Assembly (NCBI GenBank): GCA_036897095.1
Contig: JAYMSP010000014.1
Coordinates: 60,269 to 124,268, forward strand
Source of the DNA: Plantago elongata
Lineage: Eukaryota; Streptophyta; Magnoliopsida; Lamiales; Plantaginaceae
Direction: 5' to 3'
DNA: 64,000 nucleotides
Below are positions 47,606-60,179 of this stretch, piece after piece. A program made the position numbers and the translations under genes. The notes under the pieces are model-generated. The model was given only the letters and a program-made list of their open reading frames with translations, was not told where the DNA came from and searched no databases. The first letter of the stretch is position 1. Each line of letters begins with the position of its first letter.

Positions 47606-48612
47606 TAAGATGGTTAGACCGTTCACTGTGGGTGATTGTGTGAATCGCTCGTGGTGGAACCGCGACCGATCCCGTCCACTGTGGACGATTGCGAAGTAGT
47701 CATAGCTACTCCGCAACTCGATCGGGATCAGTTCGTAGCAACCGATCGAGTGAACATTTGGTGTTGGGCCCGTTGTAGGGCCAGCCTCAAACGGATAGTG
47801 TCCCAGCCATTTGGCTGGGAGGACCGGACACTTTTTTTTTTAATTTATATGTTTATTAATAAAAAATAAAATACTCCAACGGCTATAAACAGTCATATTT
47901 TTTCGAGATCTATAAATAGAAGACCATTTTCACTTCATTCTTCACACCTCCAAACACTTTCTTTCTCTCTATTAAACTCAAAACACTCTTTTAATCACTA
48001 ACCAAAAAAATAAAATGAATCCAAATATCGATGCTTGGTTGGCGGGCAAAGATCCGGCTGAAATCGAGCAAATGTTCAGCAATATGGGCTACCACAGTTC
48101 GGAATCATCCATCAATCCAAAAAACAACCCAAAAGAACCATATAATCCATTCAACTCTCAGATGTATTCCGTCCGGACGGTTATGATGGATCGCAGCAAA
48201 CCGTCCCGGAGACACAACCTCCACCGGTGCAGCTACCAGTTCGAGGAAAGGGGAAGATGGCCGCATTGAAAGGCAAATGAAAAGAAAAGGCCGGGTCATC
48301 GAGGGGAAAGGCCGGGAAAGAACGTTCCCGGGGAGGAAGTGGAAGGCGCAGTCCAGGAGACCGGTCCTAAGAAGTTCTCGGTTGCAGAGGACCTCGCTCT
48401 AATCAGCATGTTCATGGCGGTTAGTGAGGATCCATGTGTAGGTACGAATGTGAGGTACACTACGAGCTTCACTAAGCACTTACTAAATTTGTTGAATGCG
48501 GCAAGGAAGGACTCGACTTCTAAGCTCAAACCACGAACTAGAAGCTCTCTTCGTGGCCGCTGGAATCGCATCAAGCCTTGTGTTAATCAATGGGTGAGAG
48601 CTTACAACGAGG
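47606..48612 (+). mobile_element. 5' half of a PIF/Harbinger-like element with broken ORF1
   Basis: The left end follows TTA (47603-47605). A promoter-like leader (TCTATAAATAG near 47909) precedes an ORF1 starting at 48015 (MNPNIDAWLAGKDPAEIEQM). Later parts read KKFSVAEDLALISMFMAVSE, then SSLRGRWNRIKPCVNQWVRA. This is the Myb/trihelix-like ORF1 protein of plant PIF/Ping-type transposons, often annotated as glutathione S-transferase T3-like. Frame changes near 48170 and 48280 break it. The element stops abruptly at ~48612, inside ORF1, where copia sequence begins. No DDE transposase remains. Confidence 0.75.
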
Positions 48613-50214
48613 GTGTATGTGGAAAACTTGCTTATTTATGTGGATGATATGCTTATAGCAAGTAAGCATACGAAAGGAGTTACTCATGTGAAGAATCTCT
48701 TGAAGTCAGAGTTCGAGATGAAAGACTTGGGAATAGCTAGGAGGAGGATACTGGGCATTGATATTATTCATGGAGGTGATGGGAAGATCATTATGAATCA
48801 AAGTGCGTACTTGGAGAAGGTGATAAGGAGATTTAACATGCACAAGGCGAAGCACACTTCAACACATCTGGGATCTCAGTTCAAGCTATCTAAAAGGTCT
48901 TCAACTGCTACTGAAGAAGAAAAGAGGTGCATGGAGAACACTCCGTATGCTAATGCTATAGGGTCGATTATGTATTCCATGGTATATTGCAGGCCGGATT
49001 TGGCTCATGCAATGAGTTCAGTAAGCAGATATATGGATAATCCTGACAAGGATGATTGGGAGGCAGTGAAGTGGTTACTCAGGTACATTAGTGGTTCTAT
49101 TAGACTGGGATTGGTGTATGAGCAACACCCGACAAAGAATGATACATTGATTGGGTATGTCGACTCGGATTATGCTGCATATTTGGATACTAGAAAGTCT
49201 TTAACTGGATATGTATTCGCTTTATTTGGTACAACAGTGAGTTGGAAGTCTACTCATCAACCTGTGGTTGCACTATCAACTATAGAAGCAGAATTTATGG
49301 CCATGACTGAAGCTGTGAAGGAGGCTATATGCCTTAAGGGGATTTTGGGACTGTTCGATGTACTGCAAACACCGGTGACTATATTTTTGTGATAGTCAAA
49401 GTGCAATTCATTTGTCGAAGCATCAAGCTTACGATGACAAATCCAAACACATTGATATAAAGTTTCATTTTGTCAGAGATGAAGTTGAGAAGGGTACTAT
49501 CAAGATTGAGAAGATCAGCACAAATGTTAATCCTGCGGATGGATTTACTAAGACAATCTTTTTGATGAAGTTTGGATCGTGCCTGAGTTCTATCAAGTTG
49601 ATGGATGGAAGGGTTATGTCCTGACTCTAGGGACATGAATGTTGTGGTGTACTATGGTTACATTGATATGAAGCTAAGGTGTAGAATTGTGAAGCCGGTT
49701 AGCTTAATATCAAAGGTAGTAATGGGACATGGTATATTGGAAACACTGGAGTTGCGTGGTGTGGCGACAACACTGAAGACACATGAGACAGTTAGAAATA
49801 GAATCTAACTGGGATTCTTTTGCTTGAAGACAAAGTTTTCTTTTTATAGTTAGAATAGAATACTTTTGTGGTTAGGGAAATGAATATATGTTGATTTTCT
49901 CTAGTATATATACACATGTAGGTACTATAATAAATTATGAGAAAACATATGCAAAAACATTGAAATTTATAGAGACAAACACGGTGAAGAAGAGAGAATG
50001 GAGCTAGATAGCTTGGTAGTTTAGTCGATTCCTTGTATATTGCATTTTGGTTCTTGATTAATAGAAATCTTGGTATTTTGTGGACGTAGGCAATTGTCGA
50101 ACCACGTAAATCTTGTGTTGTGTGTTTACTTATCTTCTTCTTGCATTTATTTGTTGGTTGGTTTGGAGATGGCTGAATTGAATTTGGGTTGATTTGTATT
50201 GTTGGAACCTATCA
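48613..50214 (+). mobile_element. 5'-truncated Ty1-copia retrotransposon with 3' LTR
   Basis: Begins inside the reverse transcriptase at the catalytic YVDDML box. It continues through the RT C-terminus and RNase H (VYCRPDLAHAMSSVSRYMD, YVDSDYAA, SLTGYVFALFGTTVSWKS, ALSTIEAEFMAMTEA). A one-base shift in the T-run 49384-49388 breaks the frame; the last part (AIHLSKHQAYDDKSKHIDIK, NVNPADGFTKTI) is in the next frame and ends at 49624. A purine-rich AGGTGTAGAATTGTGAAG near 49678 is the likely polypurine tract and LTR start. The LTR holds a TATA-like stretch near 49902 and the transcript-end region with ACGTAGGCAATTGTCGAACC. The LTR end near 50214 is approximate. Gag, protease, integrase and the 5' LTR are missing. 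Confidence 0.85.
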
Positions 50215-52508
50215 GAATGTGCATTATGCTTTACACGTACAATTTCAAAATATTCGATTTAAGCCAATGCTATAGATTAGTAAGCAGCAAAAAGGGAAGG
50301 CATGATAGATAAAAGTGATGGATGATTGGTTGTTGGAGGATGATATAGAAAGCAAGCAAGCAAGCAGATCGAGTGGTTTCCTCTCAAGCCTCAAAAACAC
50401 AACAACAAAATCAAGAAATGGGTCCATTTTTCCCCTGTAAGGTTTTTGTGTCTTCAGATCAGACGAATGACAATTCATCCCATTCGTCACACTACCACTA
50501 TCTTCTGTTCTCTCGTGTTATGACCATACGAAACTATAAACTATAGTATTATATTCTTTTGGTTAATTATCGCTATTATAGAATCTTATTATGAGTTTGT
50601 ATAGATTAATTATTAGTATGATTCTATTCACTGTATAGTACTGCCTTTATGTGCCGTACCTGTTTTCTCCAACTTTCACTTTAGTCATTCTGTTTTTTCC
50701 TCAGCCCAAAGCTGCCATACACACCTCCTCCATTCGTTTTCTTCAAAATGTTTCTTTGCAGGGTAAGGGATGCAATCATTTTCAACACAGACTTGGATAA
50801 ACAAATCTGGAGTAAGATCTCACGTCGTACACTCACGAGTGAGGATACGAAATCAATTTTGCGAGTCTAAAAGGGAAAAAGGAATAAAAACTCGATCAAT
50901 TAGTATTTGAATCGTATTAGTTGAATTGTTTGTTTTACCAAATGTCAATTCCGGTATAGTGATTGACTAACAACTTCCCAAACATAGGAAAGATAAGTTT
51001 ATCTTCTTGTTCTGTTTGCTCATACTTTATCTGAATTATTATTCTTGTTTCCAATATCATTATTATGATATGCTCAACTTATTTTGTCCACCTAATAATT
51101 TATGGAATTTGAAATACGCATTCACGTACACCTTTTCCTGGTAATGTTTGCTTTTGATTTTTTTGGAGAGATAGAAAAGTACGTCTTTCTTCATGTCATT
51201 TCGTTTTCACTTCTAAAAGTATTTTTCAATAATACTAGTATTAGAAATGCACAGAACCACTGCTAGTAGAGTCGTACACACTGCAATCTATAAAACCAGG
51301 ATCGCATTTCACGGAATCTTTTAATAGTATGCAGGTTTTAAATAGTTAATTGGATCAATCATGAATCTAATCTGAAAGGAACTCTCTCGACGTCAACTAT
51401 CTATTCTGAACTCAAGTATGAAATATAACTACGCAAAGATGAACTGAATAAATCTAAATTTAACTGAATGAGTTTGATGACGAAAATAACATTGACTAAA
51501 TTAATTATAAGAAATATTGTATTGTTTACTTTTGGCTGACGAGTCATAAGGATTTCACCGTCACTTCAAGTGCTTAACCCCTATTGTTCATCAAATGTCA
51601 CAGAGGGATGGGATCACTGCTCACGGCCCCCACCCGCAGCCATAGAGAGAATGTGAAGCATTGATCCCACCCCTAAAGTCTAATAAACCTTCCCGTAAAT
51701 CTTATCACTATCCTGAGTAGTGTAATTGGAAACGTATACTCTCTTCCTGTGAATTTCAATAAAAGAGATGGGCGAATCATCTTCATTTGGTTTGTTGGAG
51801 CTAGCGTAAGGTGAAAACAATATGGGCAAGTATGACAAAACGTATAAATGTTAGATGATAATGTTCACTATCTCTGAAAGACCCATCTTATTTCTCCCTC
51901 TGCCATCCCACTCAAAGTCTCACTCACTGCACTGCACCATTCTATCTACTACTGGGTAGCACTGGAAATTAAAACACATTAAGAGTTTTATTTCTCGGTT
52001 TCTATTCAACAACTCAACTCAAAGGATATGCATGTTATGTAAATTTGCAATTGCCTAGAAGCAAACAGCCTGTTCGGCACCCTTAGACATAAGCCCGTAA
52101 ACTCCCTACTTCAGTTCCCGTATTTCAAATGATGTTAGCCCAAATAATAGTAGTTGCTATTCTTGCAGTTAAGGCATGCCACTTGAAACTTAGACAAGCA
52201 AGAATAATGAGAATCAAATTGCCTCTTTGCCTTGACAATAAAAACAGGTGATAATCCAATGGGGCAGTAATTCAGCTGTTTCAATGTATCAACTATCAAG
52301 TATCAACAACTAGTTCCACTATACTTCGGAAACATCAGTAAACAAGTAATCCAGCAAACTGGTAGAAATATTTTGAGATAAATGTTAGTGTACTTTTCAC
52401 AAGATCCACATCACAGATATCACATCTAAATTAATGCTCGAATGCTAGAGTGACCTGATGGTGAAGAAAGTAAGTACAGATTTCCACTCCCTCTCCAGGA
52501 TCCAAGAG
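50215..52508. other. Intergenic, nothing recognised
   Basis: About 2.3 kb without a supported gene or repeat pair on either strand. The right end is the 3' flank of the INO80C gene. Confidence 0.5.
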
Positions 52509-53763
52509 CTATCTCAGGACAACTGCAGCATTTCTGAGAGCCAAGTATTGCTGGACATGTTCGTTGGGAAGAGATCTTATAACCTTGAACACTTCAGTAC
52601 TGGCATAACGGAGCTTTGTTCTAGGATCAAAGTAAGGTGCCTGCATTAGAACTAGTGTTTAGTCCTTGAGTTCGATTTTCACGAATGAAAAATAAAGAAT
52701 CGTTAAACGACTTCCACATGGACTGTAATAGGTCCAGATAGAATACAGAGTATTTGACATCTCATCTTATCAAGATATAAAGTAATGCCATAATGGGTTA
52801 AAACAAGTAACAGTCAGTCATGTGAAGCACAATGAGCCCAAAACAAACGTCATGCCACTGGAAACACGAAGGCTGATAAGGTAAAGCAAGAACTTATTTC
52901 CATTTATTCTCTAACTTAATAATAATCATCATCAGCCGTATTAAAATTCCTACGAGGACAGTGTCCATCAACTACATATTCTCAAAACAAACAAAAACAT
53001 CTTATATTCAGACATACCACCTCGCTTAGTAGATAACTGATCACAGAGAAAGGCATGAGTCACAAATCACAATAACAAACTCAATTCAAGATTTTAAACA
53101 GCAAATCAGTTCAAAAACGTTTCCACTCAGTTTTCTAACGCTCAATTTGGAGTCACATTATCCGGTAAATGAGCCTATTTCACCGTTTCGACTCAATTTT
53201 CTAAGACTACCTCCCTTATCAGCTAGTAATAAACAAACACTTCCGTTCAAATTAATCATGCACCTTATCTTATCAACCCCAAAAATCAACCACCTTATCC
53301 CACACCCACAGCTCATCAGATGCCAATTATACCATGTCAATCCAATTCACTCAATCTAATCGACTAATCTTGCTAAAGCAGTGCCTATAATGCATCAAAC
53401 TCACAGTTCCAGTGACTAACAATAATCAAAGATGCAATGCACCCACCTCATATCCAGTTACATCGCAAATTCGTCTGCACGGATGAATCGGTGGTGGCGA
53501 TTCAATGTTGACATCTGTAAATTACACATTCATCATAAATCAAAATTCATCATACTAGAGTTTGAGAAAATTTAAAAAATTAGAAGCTCACAATTAGGTT
53601 GATCAGTAGTGCAATTGTGATAATTCTCAGCTTGGATAATCTGCTTCAGATGCTTCCACCTGGGTCTTGGTTGACCCTTTGGATACTTGTCATACATTTG
53701 GATTTTCTTAAACTTCATGTGAGTCGGCAATACCAGTTCCGCTTCAATCACTTCAGCCTCCAT
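52509..53763 (-). CDS. INO80C: INO80 chromatin-remodelling complex subunit C (IES6-like)
   Basis: Three coding exons on the minus strand: 53763-53592, 53514-53447 and 52640-52509, giving 123 aa. The protein starts [20 protein letters not shown] and continues [20 protein letters not shown]. It then has the YL1 C-terminal signature ([46 protein letters not shown]). IES6/INO80C is a small nuclear subunit of the INO80 nucleosome remodeller. The ATG lies directly after a splice acceptor (TTTTTGCAG), so a 5' UTR intron (53764-53851) is likely. The in-frame ATG at 53817 would then be intronic. Confidence 0.9.
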
Positions 53764-53851
53764 CTGCAAAAAGATCGGATTTTGATTATCAATTAACACA
53801 AGCAAAATTGATTGCATTGTTAGGGTTTCTGTATCGAAAATTCCAGTTTAC
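53764..53851 (-). other. Probable 5' UTR intron of INO80C
   Basis: Donor AAAAG then GTAAACT on the minus strand at 53851 and acceptor TTTTTGCAG ending at 53764. At 88 bp it is a typical small plant intron. Confidence 0.6.
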
Positions 53852-53999
53852 CTTTTCACTGAAACTCCAGAAAATCACGAAGATGGTGGAAAGTAAACTG
53901 ATTCTGCTGAGAAACAGTGTGTTTGAGTTTGGGCTTTGCTTCTGTTGGACCATACAAGTTGGTCGTTATAGGCCAAAACTCAAATTACAAGTTGGTTTT

Positions 54000-54320
54000 A
54001 TAAGTACAATTTTCGTTGTTAATCAAGTCGAACCGAGTATCTCATTTCACGAGAGGGTATCGAGCCGAGCTTGTTAACAAATCAAGCTTTTTTTTCCAAG
54101 CTCAAGTCAGAATGAATAAGCTCGGCTTTTGTGAGCTTGAGCCCCATTAACAAAACATACATATAAATATAAACGAGCTTAAACGAATCTTAGTGATTAT
54201 CAACGAGCCGAGCACTAATAAATTGGACAAAAGCGAGCAGAGCACAATGTTAAATTTGAGCCCGACTCGAACAGTTTATCGAACAAGCTTGGTTGAGTTG
54301 AGCCCTTTATAAGGCTCTAG
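54000..54320 (+). repeat. GAGCTCG-rich dispersed repeat, copy 2
   Basis: Contains TCGAGCCGAGCTTGTTAACA, AAGCTCGGCTTTTGTGAGCT, AACGAGCCGAGC and GAACAAGCTTGGTTGAG. Same style as 13208-13485 and 63060-63395. Confidence 0.55.
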
Positions 54321-55150
54321 ACATGTAACATCGCTAATCACAATTTCAAATTGGAGTATCATTTGGATGTTAAGTTTGGTGAGATTGATTTTGTATTATC
54401 TTGAAGTCGATTGATTGTCATTGTCCTCCACTTCTATCATAATTTTTTATAGCAGATCTTAAGCGATACAATAAAGTAAGTGGGAAATAAAACATTGTAC
54501 AATTCCATGGACTGAAAAGTTCATGAAATTGTTTGGATATTCCAGGTTGGGTTTATACTCTGCCCATAAAAGTTGCTCAAGTCTGAGTCACTGGCATGCT
54601 ATCCGGCTCAATCTCAACCTTTCCACATGTATCGTACTAGAAAACAATGCTGGTTAAATTTAAGTCGGATGAGAACCAAAGGGAACAAATTGCCATCCTA
54701 AGGCAATTGGTCTGATCATCATCCCTCAGGCCTCAGGGTGCTATCGACATTCTATTAATCTGATTCTGTTGTACATAGCCTTTCAAATCTAGTGAATGGT
54801 GGTGGGAAATCTGAAACGCGCCTTCTTATAAAGAATCCGATACATATTCTGAAACCGACCATGGGACAAACAACATTTAGACAGCATCTAAAAGGAGAAC
54901 CCAAGTTAAGGTAACAAAAGTTACTACATGGATTATATATTAGCATCAAGTAAATTTACAGCAAAAACGGAGAGAAACTGATGAATTATCTAAGTCATCT
55001 TTGAAATGGTGAAGCCATTAATATATCCTATTACCACTTAAAGAAATGCACAACTAAAGTTGAAATAATAAGTAGTTACTTATAGTTTCTCAGAACTGAT
55101 CAGAGTGCAAGATCACAGCAAAACTCAATTCTCTTTCAGGCACCACAGGT
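54321..55150. other. Intergenic, nothing recognised
   Basis: Downstream flank of the NAT gene. No coding signal. Confidence 0.5.
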
Positions 55151-58100
55151 TTACACCGACGGGAAGTATTTGTTGAGATTGAACGGAAGGGAGTAGAACT
55201 CCTCACTTCTTGTGTCCGCCTTGAACGAACGGAACTTGTCCCACCAGTGCTTGCCTCTATCTTTTCGGATCTGTCCATCTTTCTTGTGTAGGGTGTTGTC
55301 CAAGAAAAATGCAAGTAAACCAGCCACAAAAGCTTCTGATGAGAAAGGGACATTTACAATGTCGTTGAACTGGCAAGAAAAGAACCAAATTAGCTCCAGG
55401 GAAACAAAACAACAAGGAGCACGCAAGGGAAGATATTTAGCATTGTGTCAAGTAGGGGAGGTAAGTTGCGAAGTGCGAACATCATTAGAAATGCCTAATC
55501 TTTACTATTTTATATATAAGCTGTTGCAAAGTCCTTAACAGATTCAAGAGTCATGTAATTTACACATACCCATCTGCCAGATGTGTGGACGGGACCATAT
55601 CCTTGGATAGCTGTGTACTCGTTAAAGTACTGGGGCACTGATAAGCCGAGAAATATAGAGAAGCCTAATATGAATTTGTTTCGGAAACTGTTGAGGTGAC
55701 AGAATTGAAGGAAACTTAGACCACCAGCACCTGCATATAGATTGCACATGAATTTACATACCATGTCTGAACTCAAAGGATTTTGGACATATTAAGATCG
55801 TGAATACGAACCAACATAGGCGAAGAAGAGGCAGAACAAAGCGCCAAAAATGGGTGTTGGAATTGATGCAAATACTGCTCCAAATTTCCCTGAAAATATC
55901 GTCATTATTAGGAGCAAGATCCAGAAGGGTTGAGATATGGTGTTTGTTTGACAAGGCATTAAAGACAAACAAGTTTACCTAGTACAGAAAAGAAAAGCAT
56001 GAAACCAGCAGATATCTGAACCACTCTCCGACTGCCCACACGAGTAAGTGCTAACAAGCCAGCATTCTCGCTGCAGAGTGAGGGTAATAGTTTTTGGATT
56101 AGGCCTTGTAAATTTTGCACAAAATTATACAGAACTATAGTCTTACATAGAAACAGATGACCCCGTTCCAGTTCCAAACAATCCAGATAGCAAGATAGCA
56201 ACACCCTGACATCATTACACGTCAGTAAAGAAGAAAGTCATATTTCTGGCAGTAGTAGAGCTACTCAGATTATACAGTGATAAGATATTATCTTTGATCT
56301 AAATGAACAAAATGCCCTCCTGGCAAAAGAAGTTATTTTCTCGGCGAGCCTTAAATGGGCCAGAAATTTATAATTCGAGAAAATCTGGATCGATAAGTGT
56401 ACACTTGATATGTTCCATTACGGACATTCTAGAATATATGGACCACCAGATGAGCGGCGGTGATTAATATGTTCATTGAGTTTTAACCATAACTAAGTTT
56501 TCATTCACCGTACCATTTTGTACAACATCAGTTTTGAAAGCTATATGGCAATATCAATAAATGCTGTGCGACTATAAGTATCTTTTTATAATAAACATAT
56601 AATGCACCAGATGAAATTCAGCTTAAGCCGCAGTGTAGCAAGCTTGGGGGTTATGTACCTGCCAACCAACACCACGGCTAAGTATAGACGGCGGCAAGGG
56701 CGTCGCACTCGCAAACCTTGAAACAACAATAAATCCTCCGGTTGACTGCATTATTTGATACCGTGGATAGACAAAAAAAAAATAGAACACAATTAATCAA
56801 CATGTATCACAATTAGAGCACAATGAACATGCATTTGTTAACGCATACCTCTACAAGAGCAACAAAGCTGGCCATCATCATGGCAAAGGCTTCACCTGCA
56901 TCAAATGAAGGTGCTCCCCACTGAAAAGGATAGGGAACTCTTATCCTGCATGTACAATTGCATATTATCATCCACTGCGACTAGTTCCATAATACACTTT
57001 GAATGGAAAATAATAATGTATGCCAATTAATTAATCACGTTATGTGACTGGATATACTAGCTACTCAGTATGTATAATTGGACAGTCAGGTATGTCTCAG
57101 ATTGATAGTAGCAGGTGCAATTTTAAAATGAACTTATATGATCCACATGTCATGACTCGTGAGCTATGTGATATAGGTCTACATCCCTCGACCAATTAAA
57201 AGAAACACGTTACCGCAGACATTTTTTGGCAGACCAGAAAGGCCCGTCACAGCTTCTGGTTGAACAAGTCTACAATATTCATTATAAATTAGAAACAAAA
57301 TAAGTATCATGAAACACAAAGACCAACCCACCATGGAGCACCACCAATAAGTCCAGAGCGATCAGTTCTGCAGCTTATTTGGGTTTTATGTGGAGTTCCA
57401 TTGTAGGCTCCACCCACAGTAAGGAGATGGGCATATATCCACACAATAACAATCGTGAATAGAACTGCAAAGCGATCAAAGATATTTTTTCCTGGTTTTA
57501 CAAGGTGGACCAAGTACTGCAGATACCAGAGATAAATTATGTCAGAGTGTCAGACAGGTAATGTGGAACAAAGACTGCAATTGTTACAGAATACTACATC
57601 AAATTTCTTCAACAAGATAATTTTGTGAAATCAGTCAGAATTGGATAGCTAATAGTAACATACAAAAGTGAAGATGCATTATGACCTGAGAGAAGAGAAC
57701 CAAAAGGATGAGCTGAGGCAACCCAATTTCGATACATTTGGCAACCTAAACAACCAACAGCAAAAATCAGCCTCAGAAAGCACAGTGTAACTCTCTTTTG
57801 TGGATAGGGAATACCAGGAGATCTAGTTAAGGCTTACCCCTGGAAATCCGAATTCGTAAAGCCCAAAACCGACCAAACTAACCAATGGAACAGCTGAAAG
57901 CGGACTCAGAAACCTGCATGCACAAACACATATAAGATATTGTAACAGTAACCCAGTATCAATCAAACTTGTATAGTATATGACCACAAGAAGGGAGTAT
58001 GTCTAACCTTGCAACATTACGCCAAAGCCCACTGAAACCTAAGACTATCTGAATGGTTGAGGCAACGATATATGCACCTTGTGTGGCCCGCATTATCTTA

Positions 58101-59786
58101 TGAAACCTCTGCATAGTCATTTACAACAAAACAAATTAATGTTATAATTTATCCGATATAACAATAGAAAATGTGTATAATCAATAATGTCTATCATACT
58201 CTCCCCCTTGTAGGCGGCGGTCACATAACATGTTTATCAATTCAGCCCTTTCTCGCTTTCAGTTTTATCTATTACATGAAATATGAAACATAAAAAATGG
58301 GTTGAGCAACTATCCCGAACTCAATATAGTAGTAATAGGCAAAACCTCTTCCTTAATAACACCTTCATTAGGGTAGAAGATGTGCTGACGTATTGAGTGA
58401 GGCATAATTCTTCATTATTTCAGATGTCGTCATTCAATACTTACATGGCATTATGGATAATTGGAGATATATTAATCTTATTGACTGTGTTCTACCCAAC
58501 TTCAATATCATGAAAATTTAGATGTAGACGATAGCAGCAGGATAAAAATTACAAACCGCTATAGGATCTGGGTCACTCCATCTACCAGACAGGATAATTG
58601 AAATTGTGGGCGCAACAAAGGTGAATGAACCTCCAATAACAACAGGCAGCCGAGTTCCAAACCATGTCTGTAATAGGGTGTTCAACCCAGCAACGAAGAG
58701 CAAAGTCTGGATAACTTCTGCCTTCTCTCTCTGAAGAAGAGATCCACGATATATATTAGGTAAAGGATAGCTAAATAAATTGAAACTGGAAAATGTACTG
58801 CATTAGTACATATGAGTAATTAAGCATCTCACATTTCCTCCTCCCATTTGAGGGACCAGGGCGGTGGGTATGATCACAGTTGTACCAAGCATTACAAGAT
58901 AATGCTGAAATCCTAGCAGAATGGCCTCAGCTGCAAAAAGAAAACACACACTGTCAAACAGAACACATACCTCAGCGGACTCCTACATTTATCTTGGCCT
59001 CCGTAGAAACTAAGAAATAAAACAAATTCTAATACCCAAAAGCCTCCGTATACAACATGAATTTGTTTTTTTCGTAGATGACACCTCACTTCCGAAGTTT
59101 CCAGGCGATATGTTATAAAGGGGGTTTTCACATAATGATTAATGAACAAGAAGCCATAAAGTTAAGAAGCCAACATAAATACTTTTAAGAACAGGAATAT
59201 AGACAGGTAAAAAAGGAAAATAAGTATTTTTGCTGCCATTTTAGCCCTAAAATCATAGCCCCACTTGATTAACATTAAATTCCATAAATTCCTAGTCAGG
59301 TAGAAGAATAATAGAATTGCATAATGAACAATAAGTTAACTGGATTTCAATAAAGGAATGCGGATTCACATTGAACACACTATATTCTGCTGTAAAGCAA
59401 ACAGTAAGACAATCTTCTCCAAAGCAAAAAAAGTAAAGATAAAAACCGAATACCAAAAGAATCTACATCAATGAAATTTAGGCAATTACAAGAATCCAAC
59501 ACTCAGTTTACTTAGGTTGAATGATTCCTCCCAAACATTCTTCTACCAACAGATAGAGACACAGAATATACTCAGATGCATACACATAACAACTTTATAA
59601 CCGAAATTTCAAGAATATACTGATAAACAGTAGACCCAAATCAACAAAAACAGTATCAATGAGGCTAAAAACAGCAATCTTACGCCATGGAGGAGGACTA
59701 GTAATGCAATAGGAAACATTTGGGAGCTGATCTTTTGGTGGGTGTGGAGTGGGCTCATCTGATTTGGGTGCACCTCCACCTGCCAT
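55151..59786 (-). CDS. NAT6: Nucleobase-ascorbate transporter, NAT6-like
   Basis: Fourteen minus-strand exons: 59786-59684, 58930-58833, 58730-58557, 58108-58008, 57913-57838, 57745-57686, 57516-57332, 56945-56849, 56745-56659, 56205-56147, 56070-55979, 55889-55812, 55730-55570 and 55369-55151. These encode 529 aa, close to the usual ~530. NAT/NCS2 proteins are multi-spanning membrane carriers of purines and uracil or, in some animals, ascorbate. It opens MAGGGAPKSDEPTPHPPKDQ. It has the TM1 GFQHY motif, the substrate-site region MMMASFVALVESTGGF and the NAT signature ENAGLLALTR. It closes EEFYSLPFNLNKYFPSV, which matches Arabidopsis NAT6 better than other members. No frame break is seen. Confidence 0.95.
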
Positions 59787-60122
59787 TACTTGTTTCCTTA
59801 CAGTCTATCTGAAACAGAAATTCCAGATCAGAAACCTCTGAGCAAAGAAGTAGAAGAAGACAATCCAAAGAAAGGAATACACAGCAACCTTAACAGCACA
59901 ATGAGATTCAAATAGAAAACCCAAATAGGAAAAGGACAAGTACCACCTCCTAATGCAACCCAAATATTGTAATAAATAACACTAAAAACCAAATAAATGA
60001 AACCGCAAGCTGAAGAAAAAGAGGGATATGTGTCAATGTGAGTATTCAACAAGTGTAATAAATTGCCCCCTACCACACCCCAGAAAGAAACAAGAATGTC
60101 ACCTAACGGTGAAAGTAGCAGC

Positions 60123-60146
60123 AAGAAGAAGAAGAAGAAGAAGAAG
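60123..60146 (+). repeat. (AAG)n run, CTT repeat in the NAT 5' leader
   Basis: Eight AAG units on the + strand, reading CTT in the direction of the NAT gene, ~340 bp before its ATG. CT-rich runs are common in plant 5' UTRs and promoters. Confidence 0.85.
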
Positions 60147-60179
60147 CAAAGTTGAAGTGTTGTGAGTGAAGTCAAGCTT

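Noticed and set aside
48014-48612. Functional Myb/trihelix host gene
   Set aside because: Frame changes, TTA-bounded left end and abrupt fusion to copia sequence point to a transposon relic, not a host transcription factor.
53572-53817. Upstream start of INO80C at 53817 (MQSILLVLIDNQNP)
   Set aside because: A splice acceptor lies directly before the ATG at 53763 and the added residues are unlike the family N-terminus; most likely intron.
59828-60175. 115-codon minus-strand open frame upstream of the NAT start
   Set aside because: Lies in the NAT 5' leader/promoter with a poly-Phe run made by the CTT repeat; no conserved domain.
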